Source of the DNA: Gerris lacustris
Taxonomy: Eukaryota; Arthropoda; Insecta; Hemiptera; Gerridae
NCBI GenBank assembly: GCA_951217055.1
Contig: OX578280.1
Span: forward strand, 40,127,628 to 40,191,627
DNA: 64,000 bases
Direction of reading: 5' to 3'
The notes under the pieces were generated by a model that worked only from the letters and a program-made list of their open reading frames with translations, did not search any database and was not told the origin of the DNA. The position numbers and the translations under genes are program-made. Numbering within the stretch: the stretch's first letter is position 1; every line of letters begins with the position of its first letter. Shown one piece after another: positions 19,523 to 30,499 of the stretch.

Positions 19523-19699
19523 ATGGCTTTCGGCAAGACTCTGTACAACACGATATTCAAGCGTACCTCTACCTACGCCTTGGTCGTCGCTGGATCCGCT
19601 TTATTCTTCGAACGGTCCTTCGACCTTATGACAGAAAGGATATTCGAGAATATAAATCGAGGTAAGCTTTGGAACGATATCAAAGGCAATTACGAATAA
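19523..19699 (+). CDS. ox: Cytochrome bc1 complex subunit 9/10 (UQCR10/QCR9 family)
   Basis: A 58-residue protein in one exon, starting MAFGKTLYNTIFKRTSTYAL and ending GKLWNDIKGNYE. It matches the small complex III subunit called ox in Drosophila, UQCR10 in mammals and QCR9 in yeast: the family block RRTSTFAL, a single hydrophobic helix, FFERxFD, and the terminal I-N-x-GKLW-x-x-I-K are all visible (here RTSTYALVVAGSALFFERSF). It is a single-pass protein of the mitochondrial inner membrane in ubiquinol-cytochrome c reductase; the targeting signal is internal, as usual for this family. The family's usual length is about 55-65 aa, so it is complete. A GTAAGC at the GKL codons resembles a donor site, but reading through matches the family. 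A poly(A) signal AATAAA lies at 20309-20314. Confidence 0.93.
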   Translation: MAFGKTLYNTIFKRTSTYALVVAGSALFFERSFDLMTERIFENINRGKLWNDIKGNYE

Positions 19700-20983
19700 A
19701 CTCCTCAAGAAATAGCATCTTCATTTGTAAATAGAGTATTAGTTCTTGGAACATAATTGAGAATGAGATGGTTCGCCTCGTCTCCTGTTGACTCGCCACC
19801 AAAATTATCACCACAATTTTCTTCTGAAGTGTCCACCTCGTTGAGCCCTATCAACTTTAATTTTGTATTATCTACCTTATTTGAACCCTGTAACTTTTGG
19901 GAACCTATGCACCTTGACTATTTTTGATGTATTTCGAATCTTCCAAAGTAAAAACTGTTACCTTTAAATTCACAAATAATCTACAGTAAACAGTGTCGTT
20001 TATAATGTTAAAATATTCGAGCCAATATTTCCTAAAACTTCATGGCCACATTGTTCTTATAGCTTTAGGTCAAAGGAACATACAAAATAAATGTTTCTTT
20101 GTTATTAAATTGTATTTCTTGGGGCATAAGAACTTAAATATTCCATATCCACCCCAACTTTTACGAACCTACTGTTCACTGTAGATCACTTTAAATTATT
20201 TTATTTCCAAAATATTTTGCTGATTAGTGAAACTCTTTTATTTATTATATTAATATGTAAACTTGTTCCGCTAAATTGTTCTGATTCTCAGTTGTATCAT
20301 TATATTATAATAAAGTCAACTTTTATTATTGCTTTTGTTATTTTATTTGTTTTATTTTTGTATTTGTAATAATGCTAAGTAGAACGTTTATTGCATGCAG
20401 GGTAAATCTTACCGACATTCAGCCCAATTCTTGTTGCTCGTAGTATTATAGAAGAATTGATTCTATGAATATAGAATCATTATGATTTTATGAAAATAGA
20501 AATATCCACACAAAAACTTTTATGGTGTGTTCTAACAAAACCCTAAAAATCTCTGGCTGATGGAAATAAATAAATATAGACATTTTAATTCAGCTAACTG
20601 ACAGTGTATGTCAGGAGTGGTGTGTGTGGGACAGGCACAGATGGGGAAGACCCAAGCCTGTTGCCTTGACTTCCATCAGATCCTCACCTCTATCTTCTAC
20701 ATACCTTTAGTTCATCTCCAACTGCAGTCCACATCTTCTTAAGATGATCTGAAATGTGTGAGTGCGATCTCTGTGGACAGACTGATCAATATCTTTAGTT
20801 CAACTGCAAGTGTGTAGTATTGATAACACCAGACTGATAAGAACATATCACTTAAACCATAAGAAACTTACCGTGCAGAACACAGGTTGTTTTTGGCAAG
20901 AAGCAAACTAATTAATAATAAGATTAGTTAGAAATTAGAAAAAGGTTTTTTTCTTGAGCTGTAAGCAGGAAATTAAGTAAATA
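19700..20983. other. 3' UTR of ox and AT-rich spacer
   Basis: Contains the AATAAA at 20309-20314 followed by T/GT-rich sequence, the likely 3' end of the ox transcript. From about 20560 to 20980 there is a moderately GC-richer stretch without open frame, domain or recognisable repeat. Confidence 0.45.
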
Positions 20984-23041
20984 CAGTAGAACCTCGATTG
21001 TCCGAGGTAATTGGGACTAGAGGTGGGTCGTATAATCGAAGTTCATTAAAAAAAAATCAATTAAGTATAGGTATATAATGTTATTTTAACCCTGCAGTGC
21101 ACAGGTCGGGTCTGTCAGACCCAGGGTGTCACACTCATTAGCAAAACACTGATAAGGGAGGTTCGTATACCACCCCCTCCTATACCTTCAAGTCAAACCT
21201 TCCTCAGTTCAGAACCACATTTTGAACAATTCACATAATTTCTTTCTGTCTATTTTTTTACCTCAAAATTACCCCTGGGTCTGTGAGACCCAACCCGTCT
21301 ACTCGTGTAAGTATTTTTTTATAACTCGAAACAACATTTTATTATATATATTCTTTGATAACTCTCTAGATTTTAATTTTATATACTTGAACTTTATTTA
21401 ATATTAATTTCAGGTATTGTACAAAGTATTTATAATGACTGATCATTTTCTATTGTTAATTTAGTATTTAACTTTTTGTAAAGGGAGAAAAAATATTACA
21501 ATTACTCTCCAGGCTGGAATGTTATTGAATATCGGGAATTTTTTTAAGAATTACCGGGAAAAAAATTCTTGGGATTAAAGCTGTGCCTTCCATACCTCAT
21601 GAGCCTAATAAAAGGGGGGGGGGATGTTAAATTTGCACTGATCGCAAATCTTGTTATTCTTGCAAAAAGTGCAATATATATATATATATGCTTAGAGCAT
21701 TCGCAATTTATTAGAGATGTGCGTTATTTAACGTAATAGGTAAAATAATAGGGTTCCAACTGTGTCACCTATTACTGACGTTACAGTGACTTGGTTAAAG
21801 CTATTAAATTTGTCACTGGTTTCGGAACGGCCCCTAAATATTTTTAAGGTAGGTGTAGGTTAGGTAGTAAGTAGTAGGGTGGCATCCTTTGGCCTGTACC
21901 CTTCTCTACTTAGCAGAAAGCCCTCTCTCTACCTGGTTCCGTTCCACACAAGAGACAAGTGACAAGGGATAAGATATAATAAAGATTAAATATGACGTTT
22001 TGAATACAGGAACTGGAGGTTCCAATACCTATTATTTTATTATTAGGTGACAAAGTAACTAAAAGAATGTCCTAATACCTAATACCCAGACTAATACCTG
22101 CTTCGTAAAATATTAAATATGAAGTTTTGAATACTGGAACTGGAAGTTCCAATACCTATTATTTTATTAATAGGTGACAATGTCACGGAAAGAAAGCCCT
22201 AATACCTGCTTCGTTCCTTGAGGGCACCATAACCAGACCAGTTACAGTGACAAGAGTTAATAGTTTTTTTTTAAACACCTGAACCAATACTCTATACCTT
22301 GAAATATCGGGCTCTCATCGGCCACTATTTGTTAATATTTTCTCGTGCTGATTTAACTCTTCTCTCTACTCGACTTTTCCGTTACTTATACTGTAAAATC
22401 TCGCGTATAATACGCACTTTTTTCTAAAATCGGGGTGCGTATTATACACGAGTGAAAATATTACTTTGTACTGTGTTGTACTTGGCATATAAATTGAATT
22501 TATATGCCAGGACTGTGGAATTGAACTTTTTTGATCGTATTAAGTTCCTATATTGATAAATGACTTATTTTTTCAAAATTCTTTTAATTTTTTTTAATAT
22601 ATTTTTTTTCATGTTGGACGGTAAAAATTAAAAAATGAATAGTCATAAAAAATATATATATTTTTTTCTAATGTAATTTTATTGATATATTGCATTTTAT
22701 ATATTTTTTTTACTATTAAATAAAGATTATTTCTTTACTATAAAAAATAAAAATATTTAAATAATAAACCATCTTACATTTTTTTAAATATTGGGTCTGA
22801 CAGACCCAACCTGTGCACTGGTGTGATTTTTTTTCACCCATGCACTGCAGGGTTAAAGGTTGATATTTTTTAAAATAAAAATTATATACATACATACATA
22901 TGTAAAACAACACATTATATTACATTTTTCTCAGGTAGGTTTGAAAAAATCATGAATTCTTGTCTGTTTCACCCTCAACAAGGTGGTGAGTACCTTTAAC
23001 CACCACACCGGTGGCGAGTTTGGATAATTGAGGTTCTACTG
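20984..23041. mobile_element. Tigger/pogo-like element split by a piggyBac-like insertion
   Basis: Left terminus CAGTAGAACCTCGATTGTCC and right terminus GGATAATTGAGGTTCTACTG are near-perfect inverted repeats, flanked by TA on both sides (20982-20983 and 23042-23043). Removing the inner element (21090-22852) leaves only about 290 bp, so this was itself a short non-autonomous Tigger copy. No transposase is encoded. Confidence 0.8.
21090..22852. mobile_element. piggyBac-like element with TTAA target duplication
   Basis: Ends begin CCCTGCAGTGCA on both strands and are bordered by TTAA at 21086-21089 and 22853-22856, the hallmark of piggyBac insertion. A subterminal palindrome GGGTCTGTCAGACCC and variants occur near the left end (21109), again at about 21278, and near the right end (22793). 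The 1.76-kb body contains no transposase frame and includes T-rich and AT-repeat sequence, so it is a degenerate or non-autonomous copy. Confidence 0.8.
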
Positions 23042-23199
23042 TACCATGTTTTTGGAGATAATACTTAAAACTCTTACATTGGGATATTAGAATCATGAAC
23101 ACTATAGAAATTCTTTACTACAATAATTAAGGCCCTTCAAGATTAATTAACTGAAGACTTGTAAAAGAGAGAGAGAAAGATGTGTGACCCAGAGATGGC

Positions 23200-23800
23200 T
23201 AATTGAAGCGAGCGTAAGCAAGCTTCATACATTCAACAAACTCATTATGTAAGTGTGTGTGTCAGAAATGTGAGACAATAACTTAAGTAAATATTGACAG
23301 ATTTTGTTGAAATTTGGTACACATGTTCATTTTACCATTGCCCAGGAAGAGTTAACACGTTTGCATGCGAGCATTTTAAATTGGAATTTTGAGACTGAAT
23401 TTTTTTTTAACATCATCTATTTGGTAAGACATCATTTTTTCCAAGTACAATTTTTTAGTATAGCTAGAAAGTGTTCCTAGTTGAATTACAACCAGGAGTG
23501 TTATCATCATGGTTTCCAGGCCGAAACCTGGTGGCGCCACTCTTTCGAGGAGCATCTTATTTGTTTAAACAACAATTGAGCAGGGGGCCTGGTCTGGGAA
23601 TCGAACCCAGAGCTGCGGTCACCTTCTGACCCGGCTCGAAGCTGCTTAACTTGCCTTATCGCAAGGCGAGCGCTCTAGCCTCCAAGCCACCCAGGCCCCT
23701 CTAGAAAGTGTTGAAAGTGTTTTAAAACCTATTGGGGACCTAGATGTTTAAAATAGAGAAAACAATGTTTTCACCAATATCTTACTTTTTTATTTAAAAA
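23200..23800 (+). repeat. Dispersed repeat family Q, copy 1 (interrupted)
   Basis: Shares 'TTGAAATTTGGTACACATG' and the following 'TTCATTTTACCA(A/T)TGCCCAGGA' with the copy at about 30500-30960; a degraded relative lies at 39650-39960 and a tail fragment at about 24300-24360. The end of the unit carries 'AAGTGTT...TAAAATAGAGAAAACAATGTTTT', also found in the others. A SINE interrupts this copy. No coding function recognised. Confidence 0.6.
23476..23700 (-). mobile_element. tRNA-derived SINE with 12-bp target-site duplication
   Basis: CTAGAAAGTGTT is present at 23464-23475 and again at 23701-23712, a perfect target-site duplication. On the minus strand the element opens with a tRNA-like head: 7-bp acceptor arms GGGCCTG/CAGGCCC pair perfectly, an A-box-like GGCTTGGAGGCTAGAGC and a B-box GGTTCGATTCC are present, and an anticodon-arm-like hairpin GCCT/AGGC encloses TGCGATA. 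A long insert separates anticodon arm and T arm. The body runs on to 23476 and includes a hairpin around CCAGGTTTCGGCCTGG. It sits inside repeat Q, so it is the younger insertion. Confidence 0.85.
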
Positions 23801-25130
23801 GACGAATTTACATATTAGCATGTAAAGGAGACATTTTAAAGTTTTTTTTTTTTTTTTTTTTATTTAAATTGACTTGTCATTTGGAAAAATGGATCACAAA
23901 AACTACAATATATAAGGTAATATTGGAATATTTTTACTTTCTTCTTTATAAAAAATATTAATAACCCATTATTATATAACAATAAACTTGTAATTCTATT
24001 TATTAAGTATATAATTAATAAAAATATATAATATAAAAAAACAACTAATAATTAATTTAATTGTTTATATTAATTTCTTAATTGTTATTATTACAATTAT
24101 ATTTTAATTACTTGTTTAAGAGACCATAATGATTTGTAAAATCCAAATTAATTTATATGTTTTTTAAATAACAAGAATGTATGAATCTAATGTAAAAATA
24201 TTAAATTTCAGGTTTGAGAATATCCCGAAAATAGGGATGAAATATCACCTTTTTTTTTAACTAGAAAATTGTATCATTTATTACCCCAGAAGACCATAAG
24301 TAAAAAGAAAAAACCAATATCTTACGTTCTAACGTAACAATTTTAATAAAACTTCTGCATATATATGTTGCGCATTAAATTTATCCATAGGTACATATGT
24401 TAATACATATACATATTTTTTTTAAACACCTTACTAATCCGAAAATCCTACTAATTCAGACGACCCCGTGCCTGAATTCGTCCGGATTAACGGGGTCCTA
24501 CTGTATGAGACCAATACTAAACCTTTACCCCCCCCCCCCCCCCCCCCAATAGAAAATAATATTTAGACTGTTTATAAATTAAGCAGCTAATTGGTTTACC
24601 TCTGACAAAATCCGAATATATATTAATTGTATAACTGCATTTCTGTCTGGTAAATCTTAAACAATAAGTTTGGTGAATAACAGTTTTAATTATAAGGTTA
24701 TTATTTTTAAAGTTTGTTACGATTCTTCTTTCGAATCGAATATAAAACTAAAAACCGTTAAATTCGAGAAGCCTTGCGACTAATGGGCACTTTCTCTTAT
24801 TTGCTGCAAAGAAATTAAGTAAGTAGCATATTATCGAGCTATTATTTTTTTTTAATAATATAATTAGGTACAACTCACTACGAATTAGATAGACATACTA
24901 TAAATAAGTGTATAATAATTGTTACAGAATGCATTAGAAAAAAAATTTAAGTTGTAATGACCAGGATCTTGATTTAGAATAAAGAGAGTGTGTGAAAAAG
25001 AGGGATAAAACGGGTAACAGTGGGACAGGAATGTTAGTAATTTTTCTTCATTTATAAACAACGACTGTGTTATTTGGTGTTTTAGATATTGCGTATTGTG
25101 TTTTCTTTTATGCTGATCGGTTGTTATTGT
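23801..25130. other. AT-rich spacer upstream of loco
   Basis: No gene. Holds a poly-T run (23840-23860), a tail fragment of repeat Q (about 24300-24360), the right end of a Tigger-like element (CCGGATTAACGGGGTCCTAC, then TG and TA, at about 24481-24506) and a 20-base poly-C run (24528-24547). The GC content rises from about 25000 towards the loco leader. Confidence 0.45.
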
Positions 25131-25133
25131 GCG

Positions 25134-25193
25134 ATGGAAGATTGGGCCCGGCCCGCGGTGGCACAGTGGACGGGAGTAGCTCGGTCCAGATGA
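25134..25193 (+). CDS. Upstream open reading frame in the loco leader
   Basis: ATG at 25134 opens a 19-codon frame ending TGA at 25191-25193. If the loco transcript starts upstream of it, this would be the largest uORF. Minimal uORFs follow, including ATG-GGT-TGA at 25636-25644, 17 bases before the main start codon. No transcript evidence is available. Confidence 0.3.
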   Translation: MEDWARPAVAQWTGVARSR

Positions 25194-25660
25194 AAACTCA
25201 AACCAAACTAGTTCTAGACCAGTGACGTCACAATAGGTGCAGTGAAAGAACTGTTATGCAAACTTCTCTTATCGTCTGTCACAGTTTTATTGTTCTAACA
25301 GAAAGTTGGATTGTTTTAATTCGTCGTATACGTGCTCAATGTGATGTCTAGTGTATAACGTTTCGTACTGTGTTGATTTACTCGGACCGTCTATAGAAGG
25401 ACAGGTGATTTATCGGATCCGAATCCGTCTGAGAATCTAGTAAATATTCGTGGGTTTGAATCGTTGGGAAGTGTAATCCTAAAGTAATTGGTTCGTCTTT
25501 TGTTATGCTAGATTTTATCGTTCAATCTTCAAGCTGACGTTTGTGATATTCGTAGACGAGGATGTGGTACGACGAGACGTGAAGCGAGTCCGTAGGGACA
25601 CGGTGCTGTTCGGGGGACGGTAGTCGAGTTTTGTCATGGGTTGAAGACGGACTCGAAAAT

Positions 25661-28600
25661 ATGCATCCGGTCCGTCGAAGAAAGAAGAGGCCCAACTACG
25701 GGGTTAGGAGCGTTGAGGTGAAGAGGGGACAGAACGGGTTCGGTTTCACCATATCGGGGCAGCACCCGTGCATCCTGAGCTGCATTGTGGGTGGTAGCCC
25801 CGCGGAGACTGCGGGGCTAAGGGCCGGAGACTATCTGGTAGCCGTGGAGGGACGCAGTGTCAGCAAGGTGCCTCATGACGAGGTGGTCCGTCTTATCAAC
25901 TGCTCCACAGGCGTTTTGAAGCTGCAGATAGCGGAAAACTACTACTCAGACAGTTCCGACGACGAAGTACTTCTCGCATCCAGACAGAAACCCAAGTATC
26001 CTCACAAGTACAGAGCAAACTGTAGATATGGTACCGACTCTCAGAATAGGTCTCTGAAAGACAGGAACTCCTCGTTCGAGCGGCAGATTGATCACTGTAC
26101 GGGTCCTTCTACCAGTATAAAACAATTCTTTCACCAGTGGAAACTGTCAAGTCGGATACCCCCACCTGCTTCTAGGTTCCGACTTTCCGGTGCTTCCGAA
26201 TGCTCTATAGATTCAGAGGAAGAGGTGTTTCAAGCTGTTGTGGGATATGTCGGCACTATAGAGATGCCGAGAAAACTCCCTTTAGGATCCCGTTTGCAGA
26301 TTGTTCGAGGCTGTATTAAAAAATTAAGAACGGAGAAGAGGACACATACTGCTGTACTTATGAAAATAATGACACGGAGTTTAAGACTGGTAAATGGTGC
26401 GGGAATAACATTAGCTGTTTACCCTGGAGAAAGAGTGACCTTCTGCGGTTCAGCTCAGGATAAAGATCACAGGCATTTCGGTGTTGTAACTACGGCGACA
26501 GGAGAGGACCCTTCTAGTTCATGTCATGTGTTTGCAGTTGACGCTCGGCCACATTCTAATCATTCCAAACGTGCCAAGATATTTAAGCTGGAGTGTCATG
26601 TAGACCCTGTGTCCGGCCGTTGTAAGGAGTTTCCAGTCGACTGTGAACCCATTGTGTCAGTGATACGTGGCTTTTATGAAAGTCAAGATTTGCCTCTTCC
26701 TGCAGACTCCCCTCAGCCTAGCCATGATAGCACTACGACTACAAGCAATTCTGATTCTGGAATAGGATACAGAGACGACTGTGCTGGAATGCAATCGGAC
26801 AGGATTCTCGTGGTAGATATCCAAAACCAAAGATTGCATATACAAGAGACAAATGAAAGAGGAGGAGAAAAGCTGACAGTGAGGACTCTAGCGAATGCGT
26901 TGCCTGGCAGAAGTCCTTCGGCTCTCAGCATCGGGTCGGAAAGCCAAGTTTACCTGGAGGACATGAGTGTAAGTTCTGGTAACACTAAAAGCCCTGATGT
27001 TACTGTCGTCTCGACACGAAGAAACTTTTCCCAATACTCTCTGAGATCTGTTGATGACATGAGCTTAGGGAGTGCTCGCAGTAATGACGGCCTTTCTCAG
27101 TCTTACAAATGCAGTCCCAAAGTCTATGGGATACCTGTACCTACTTCTCAGAGTTTGGAAGATCTGAAAGATGTCGAACTGTCAGACACAGCGGCAGGAG
27201 GTAACCCTCACTGGGGAAGTCTTCAAGATCTCAGAAGCTTTGCATTGGACCCATTCCTTCCTCCTGATGACATTGTCAACCATGACCCTGAAAATGACGT
27301 GTCTGCTTGGGCTGCTTCCTTTGAGAAACTTTTAGAAGACAGAACAGGTCTCTGTAAGTTTGCTGAATTTTTGAAAAAGGAATTCAGTCACGAAAATATA
27401 TACTTCTGGGTTTCATGTGAAAAATACAGACAGACAGATGACCTGTCAATTCGCCGGAGGTCTGCCAGAGAAATCTACGACAGACATATGGCTATGGGTT
27501 CCTTAGAACCTGTCAATGTGGATTCAAGAGCTCGACAAGTTACCCAAGAACAGCTCACAGATGCAGAACCAGATTTGTTTCTTCAAGCGCAGAAGCAGAT
27601 ATTTAACCTAATGAAATTCGACAGTTATCCTAGATTTATAAAGTCTGACCTGTATAAAGAATGTGTTGTCAAAGTGCTCTCAGGTGAACCCGTGGATGTG
27701 GATGACAACTCTGAGCTGTCTTTAGACTTGACTCGGCCTGTGTCCCCAAGACATTCCAAGTTGAAAAAGTCTCGTAGTGATGCTGAGGAAAGACGAAGGA
27801 AATCTCTGTTACCTTGGAACCGCAAGTCCAGAGCAAAGTCAAGAGATCGTGCTAGGGAAAGAGACACTGGAAACGACATTCAGGACAACCTGGATACAAC
27901 ATCTGTTAGCAGCAGCAGGTCGTCTCTTACTGCTTGGGATGTGACCCACTCCGCTACAATGTGTAGGGTTCTACTACCTGACGACTCAACTGCAGTGCTT
28001 CATACTAGACCGGACCACTCTGTACAGAACGTCATAGCCAGGCTCCTTGATAAGAGGGCCCTCGCCTACACGGACTTTCAAGTCTACTTCAACTACAACA
28101 ACAGGCCGATAGACATCAGGGAGGATTCGATGGTCCTCAGTGGAAGGGAAATACGTGTCGAACGCAGGGTAAGTTTCAAACTAGATTTGCCTAATCAGAA
28201 GACAGTAGTGGTCAAATCAAAACCTACCAAAACTCTAGGCGATGTTGTCGACCCGATTTTGAGGAAGTATGGGTACAGACCTGAAAACATTGGAGTGTGC
28301 TTGACAAGTGAAAACCAAGTGTTAGATTTAGACGTCGGGGTTTGTTTTGTAGACGACCGTCACATCAGAGTGCTAACTAGAGATCCGCCACCTGACCCAC
28401 CTCACGACGTCAAGGAGGAGTGGAGACCTCCACCTATTGTACGACCTGCTAAAGGAAAGTCCCTGGATGAGATTACCAACAGTGTTTTTGAAGAATTGCT
28501 TCACGATAAGGCTGAAGCACAGTCGGACCAAGGGTCGATCAGATCGGAAGACTGGGCGTCTGAGAACTCCTCTGGCATCCTAGGACGCTTTCTCAGGAGG

Positions 28601-29347
28601 GACTCAGCTTTTATTGATAAGCAAAGAAAAATCAAAAAGGGCAAGAGCGGGGACGACTCTGAGAGGAAGAGCACTTTAGGTAAACTACCTCCTCTAATCG
28701 CTAAGTTAAAACCTAAGACGGAGGCAAGGTCCGAAAGCGACGTTCTGTATGAGGGGTTGAAAAGAGCCCAACGATGTAGACTCGAGGACCAGAGAGGAAC
28801 TGAGATCAATTTTGAACTACCAGATTTCCTAAAAGACAAGGAAAATACTCCACAGGGAGGTAAAAAACTACGTACTCGACAGGACATACTCGCGGAAGAC
28901 GCTGACAATACCAAAACATTTGGTGCAAGTACGGTAAACTGCGGCGATCTGACATCTGACAGTAAGAAACAAGCTGTCGAAGACACCGCTGTCAGACTTC
29001 CTGACTCGCCGCCTCCCCTCCCTCCTAAACCTAAAAATCTCGGCAACTCTTGGAACCCCCCACCGACCGAACCTAAGACCCTTAACTCCACCTGGAACCA
29101 ATCATCCTCTGACCCCAAGAATCATAATACCACTTGGAACCCACCCACCACCGAAACCAAAGGTGCTTCCTGGAACCCACCGTCCACTGAACCTAAGACT
29201 CTTGGTACTGTCTGGAACCCACATACCACCGATCCTAAGAACCTCAACTCTACGTGGAACCCACCTCCCACTGAACCTAAACCTCTTCCTAGGACTACTC
29301 TCCACACACATATTTACCTAGACCAACCCAGCAGTAGCTTTGTGTGA
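25661..29347 (+). CDS. loco: loco / RGS12-14 type regulator of G-protein signalling
   Basis: A 1228-residue GTPase-activating protein and GDP-dissociation inhibitor for Gi/Go alpha subunits, acting at the cell cortex. Domains in order, residues approximate: PDZ 15-92 (GFTISGQHPCILSCIV); PTB 186-347; RGS 548-672 (WAASFEKLLEDRTGL through YPRFIKSDLY); two Raf-like Ras-binding domains 765-905; GoLoco 1027-1049 with the Asp-Gln-Arg triad in LEDQRG. After 1126 come six tandem WNPPxTEPK units of about 14 residues and a C-terminal SSFV. ATG 25661 is the first in-frame Met after a stop at 25580-25582, and MHPVRRRKKRPNYG resembles the fly protein's start. The whole coding region is one exon, unlike its intron-rich neighbours, so an intron-loss or retrogene origin is possible. 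Poly(A) signal AATAAA lies at 29957-29962. Confidence 0.95.
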   Translation: MHPVRRRKKRPNYGVRSVEVKRGQNGFGFTISGQHPCILSCIVGGSPAETAGLRAGDYLVAVEGRSVSKVPHDEVVRLINCSTGVLKLQIAENYYSDSSDDEVLLASRQKPKYPHKYRANCRYGTDSQNRSLKDRNSSFERQIDHCTGPSTSIKQFFHQWKLSSRIPPPASRFRLSGASECSIDSEEEVFQAVVGYVGTIEMPRKLPLGSRLQIVRGCIKKLRTEKRTHTAVLMKIMTRSLRLVNGAGITLAVYPGERVTFCGSAQDKDHRHFGVVTTATGEDPSSSCHVFAVDARPHSNHSKRAKIFKLECHVDPVSGRCKEFPVDCEPIVSVIRGFYESQDLPLPADSPQPSHDSTTTTSNSDSGIGYRDDCAGMQSDRILVVDIQNQRLHIQETNERGGEKLTVRTLANALPGRSPSALSIGSESQVYLEDMSVSSGNTKSPDVTVVSTRRNFSQYSLRSVDDMSLGSARSNDGLSQSYKCSPKVYGIPVPTSQSLEDLKDVELSDTAAGGNPHWGSLQDLRSFALDPFLPPDDIVNHDPENDVSAWAASFEKLLEDRTGLCKFAEFLKKEFSHENIYFWVSCEKYRQTDDLSIRRRSAREIYDRHMAMGSLEPVNVDSRARQVTQEQLTDAEPDLFLQAQKQIFNLMKFDSYPRFIKSDLYKECVVKVLSGEPVDVDDNSELSLDLTRPVSPRHSKLKKSRSDAEERRRKSLLPWNRKSRAKSRDRARERDTGNDIQDNLDTTSVSSSRSSLTAWDVTHSATMCRVLLPDDSTAVLHTRPDHSVQNVIARLLDKRALAYTDFQVYFNYNNRPIDIREDSMVLSGREIRVERRVSFKLDLPNQKTVVVKSKPTKTLGDVVDPILRKYGYRPENIGVCLTSENQVLDLDVGVCFVDDRHIRVLTRDPPPDPPHDVKEEWRPPPIVRPAKGKSLDEITNSVFEELLHDKAEAQSDQGSIRSEDWASENSSGILGRFLRRDSAFIDKQRKIKKGKSGDDSERKSTLGKLPPLIAKLKPKTEARSESDVLYEGLKRAQRCRLEDQRGTEINFELPDFLKDKENTPQGGKKLRTRQDILAEDADNTKTFGASTVNCGDLTSDSKKQAVEDTAVRLPDSPPPLPPKPKNLGNSWNPPPTEPKTLNSTWNQSSSDPKNHNTTWNPPTTETKGASWNPPSTEPKTLGTVWNPHTTDPKNLNSTWNPPPTEPKPLPRTTLHTHIYLDQPSSSFV

Positions 29348-30331
29348 CATTGATTCCGTCCATTTCCTACTTCACTACTTACCCTCCTCTTTAAACTATT
29401 TGACCTGTACTAAGTATCTTGTCAATTATATTTTTTTATATTTATAAACCGCAAAGACTTAAGCTAATGACAAGCAGTTCCATAAAATAATATATATTAC
29501 AAATATTTTTATTTCTTCCTCAAAATTTGTTTGTAAATTGTTAAGCATTTGTGTTAAAACACTGACAATAACTTAAAAAAATAATAAAACCGACATATTT
29601 ATTTGTAAATAATTAATTGTTTATTATTTACTTGAGAGTTTAGTCTTTTGATCTGTACATAGTTTACCTGATTTTCTGATTCCTTAAAATTTTGTTTCTT
29701 TACTTTAGAACAAGAACTAGTAGAAATAAAAAGTCCTAAAAATTTATGTCTGTACTAAATTTAGATTTAACATTTTTTTTTTTTTATTCGTCTCTTAAGA
29801 ATCTCATTTCATTATTTATTATTATTTCATTTGATTTATTTTATTTATTTTGTATGTTTGTTTGTTATTATTACCCAATTTATTTTGTCGAAAGAGAAAA
29901 AGTTACAATGAACTTTTGTTTTATATAAATATAAAAATATATTTTTTATAATTTTGAATAAAAGTAATATTTTATAAGACATCCAAATATTTTTTTTTTT
30001 TTTTTTTTTTTGTTTTGTTTAATGCAGGTGTGCTTCCTAAAATTATTACTATGCTAGTCTTACAATGAAAGGAAAGCCGAGTACTCAAAATTTTGGTATT
30101 TGACATTCTTGACGTCAAAATCTCAAGCTCACATTTGCTCCCTATTTCACTCTGTTAAAAATTAGTTCTAATTGAAAGACTAGTATAGTTAAGACTTCAT
30201 AAAAATTATTTATCCATTTATTGTTAAAAAAAAAAAAACTAGTTGAAAAACCATAATAGCTCATTATTTTTTTATATCATTCAGGGTACATGTCAATAAT
30301 GCTCACATAAAGCTTTAAATTTTTTAATATA

Positions 30332-30391
30332 GGTTTGCCTCAGGATAGCATTTTAGGCCTAATACTATTCCTAATATTTATTATTGACACC
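30332..30391 (+). pseudogene. LINE reverse transcriptase scrap
   Basis: Sixty bases translate as GLPQDSILGLILFLIFIIDT, which follows the conserved LINE (jockey/I/R1-like) RT motif G-[VL]-P-Q-G-S-[VI]-L-G-P-L-L-F-L-I-F-I-N-D. The stop TAA follows at once and no further RT sequence is visible on either side. Confidence 0.7.
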
Positions 30392-30499
30392 TAAATTCTA
30401 ATTTTAAAGATGTGTCCTTCTTGGACACATGTGTGGGTCGAGTTTTTTTTTGTTCTTAATTTATTTCATGGTTAAACATTTTTTGAACGAAGTTCCTTA

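Noticed and set aside
25631..25660. Extension of loco to a TTG at 25631
   Set aside because: TTG is not a likely start here; ATG 25661 matches the family's N-terminus.
28501..29311. Long antisense open frames under the 3' part of loco
   Set aside because: They mirror the biased codons and the 42-nt repeat of the real gene; no domain or independent signal.
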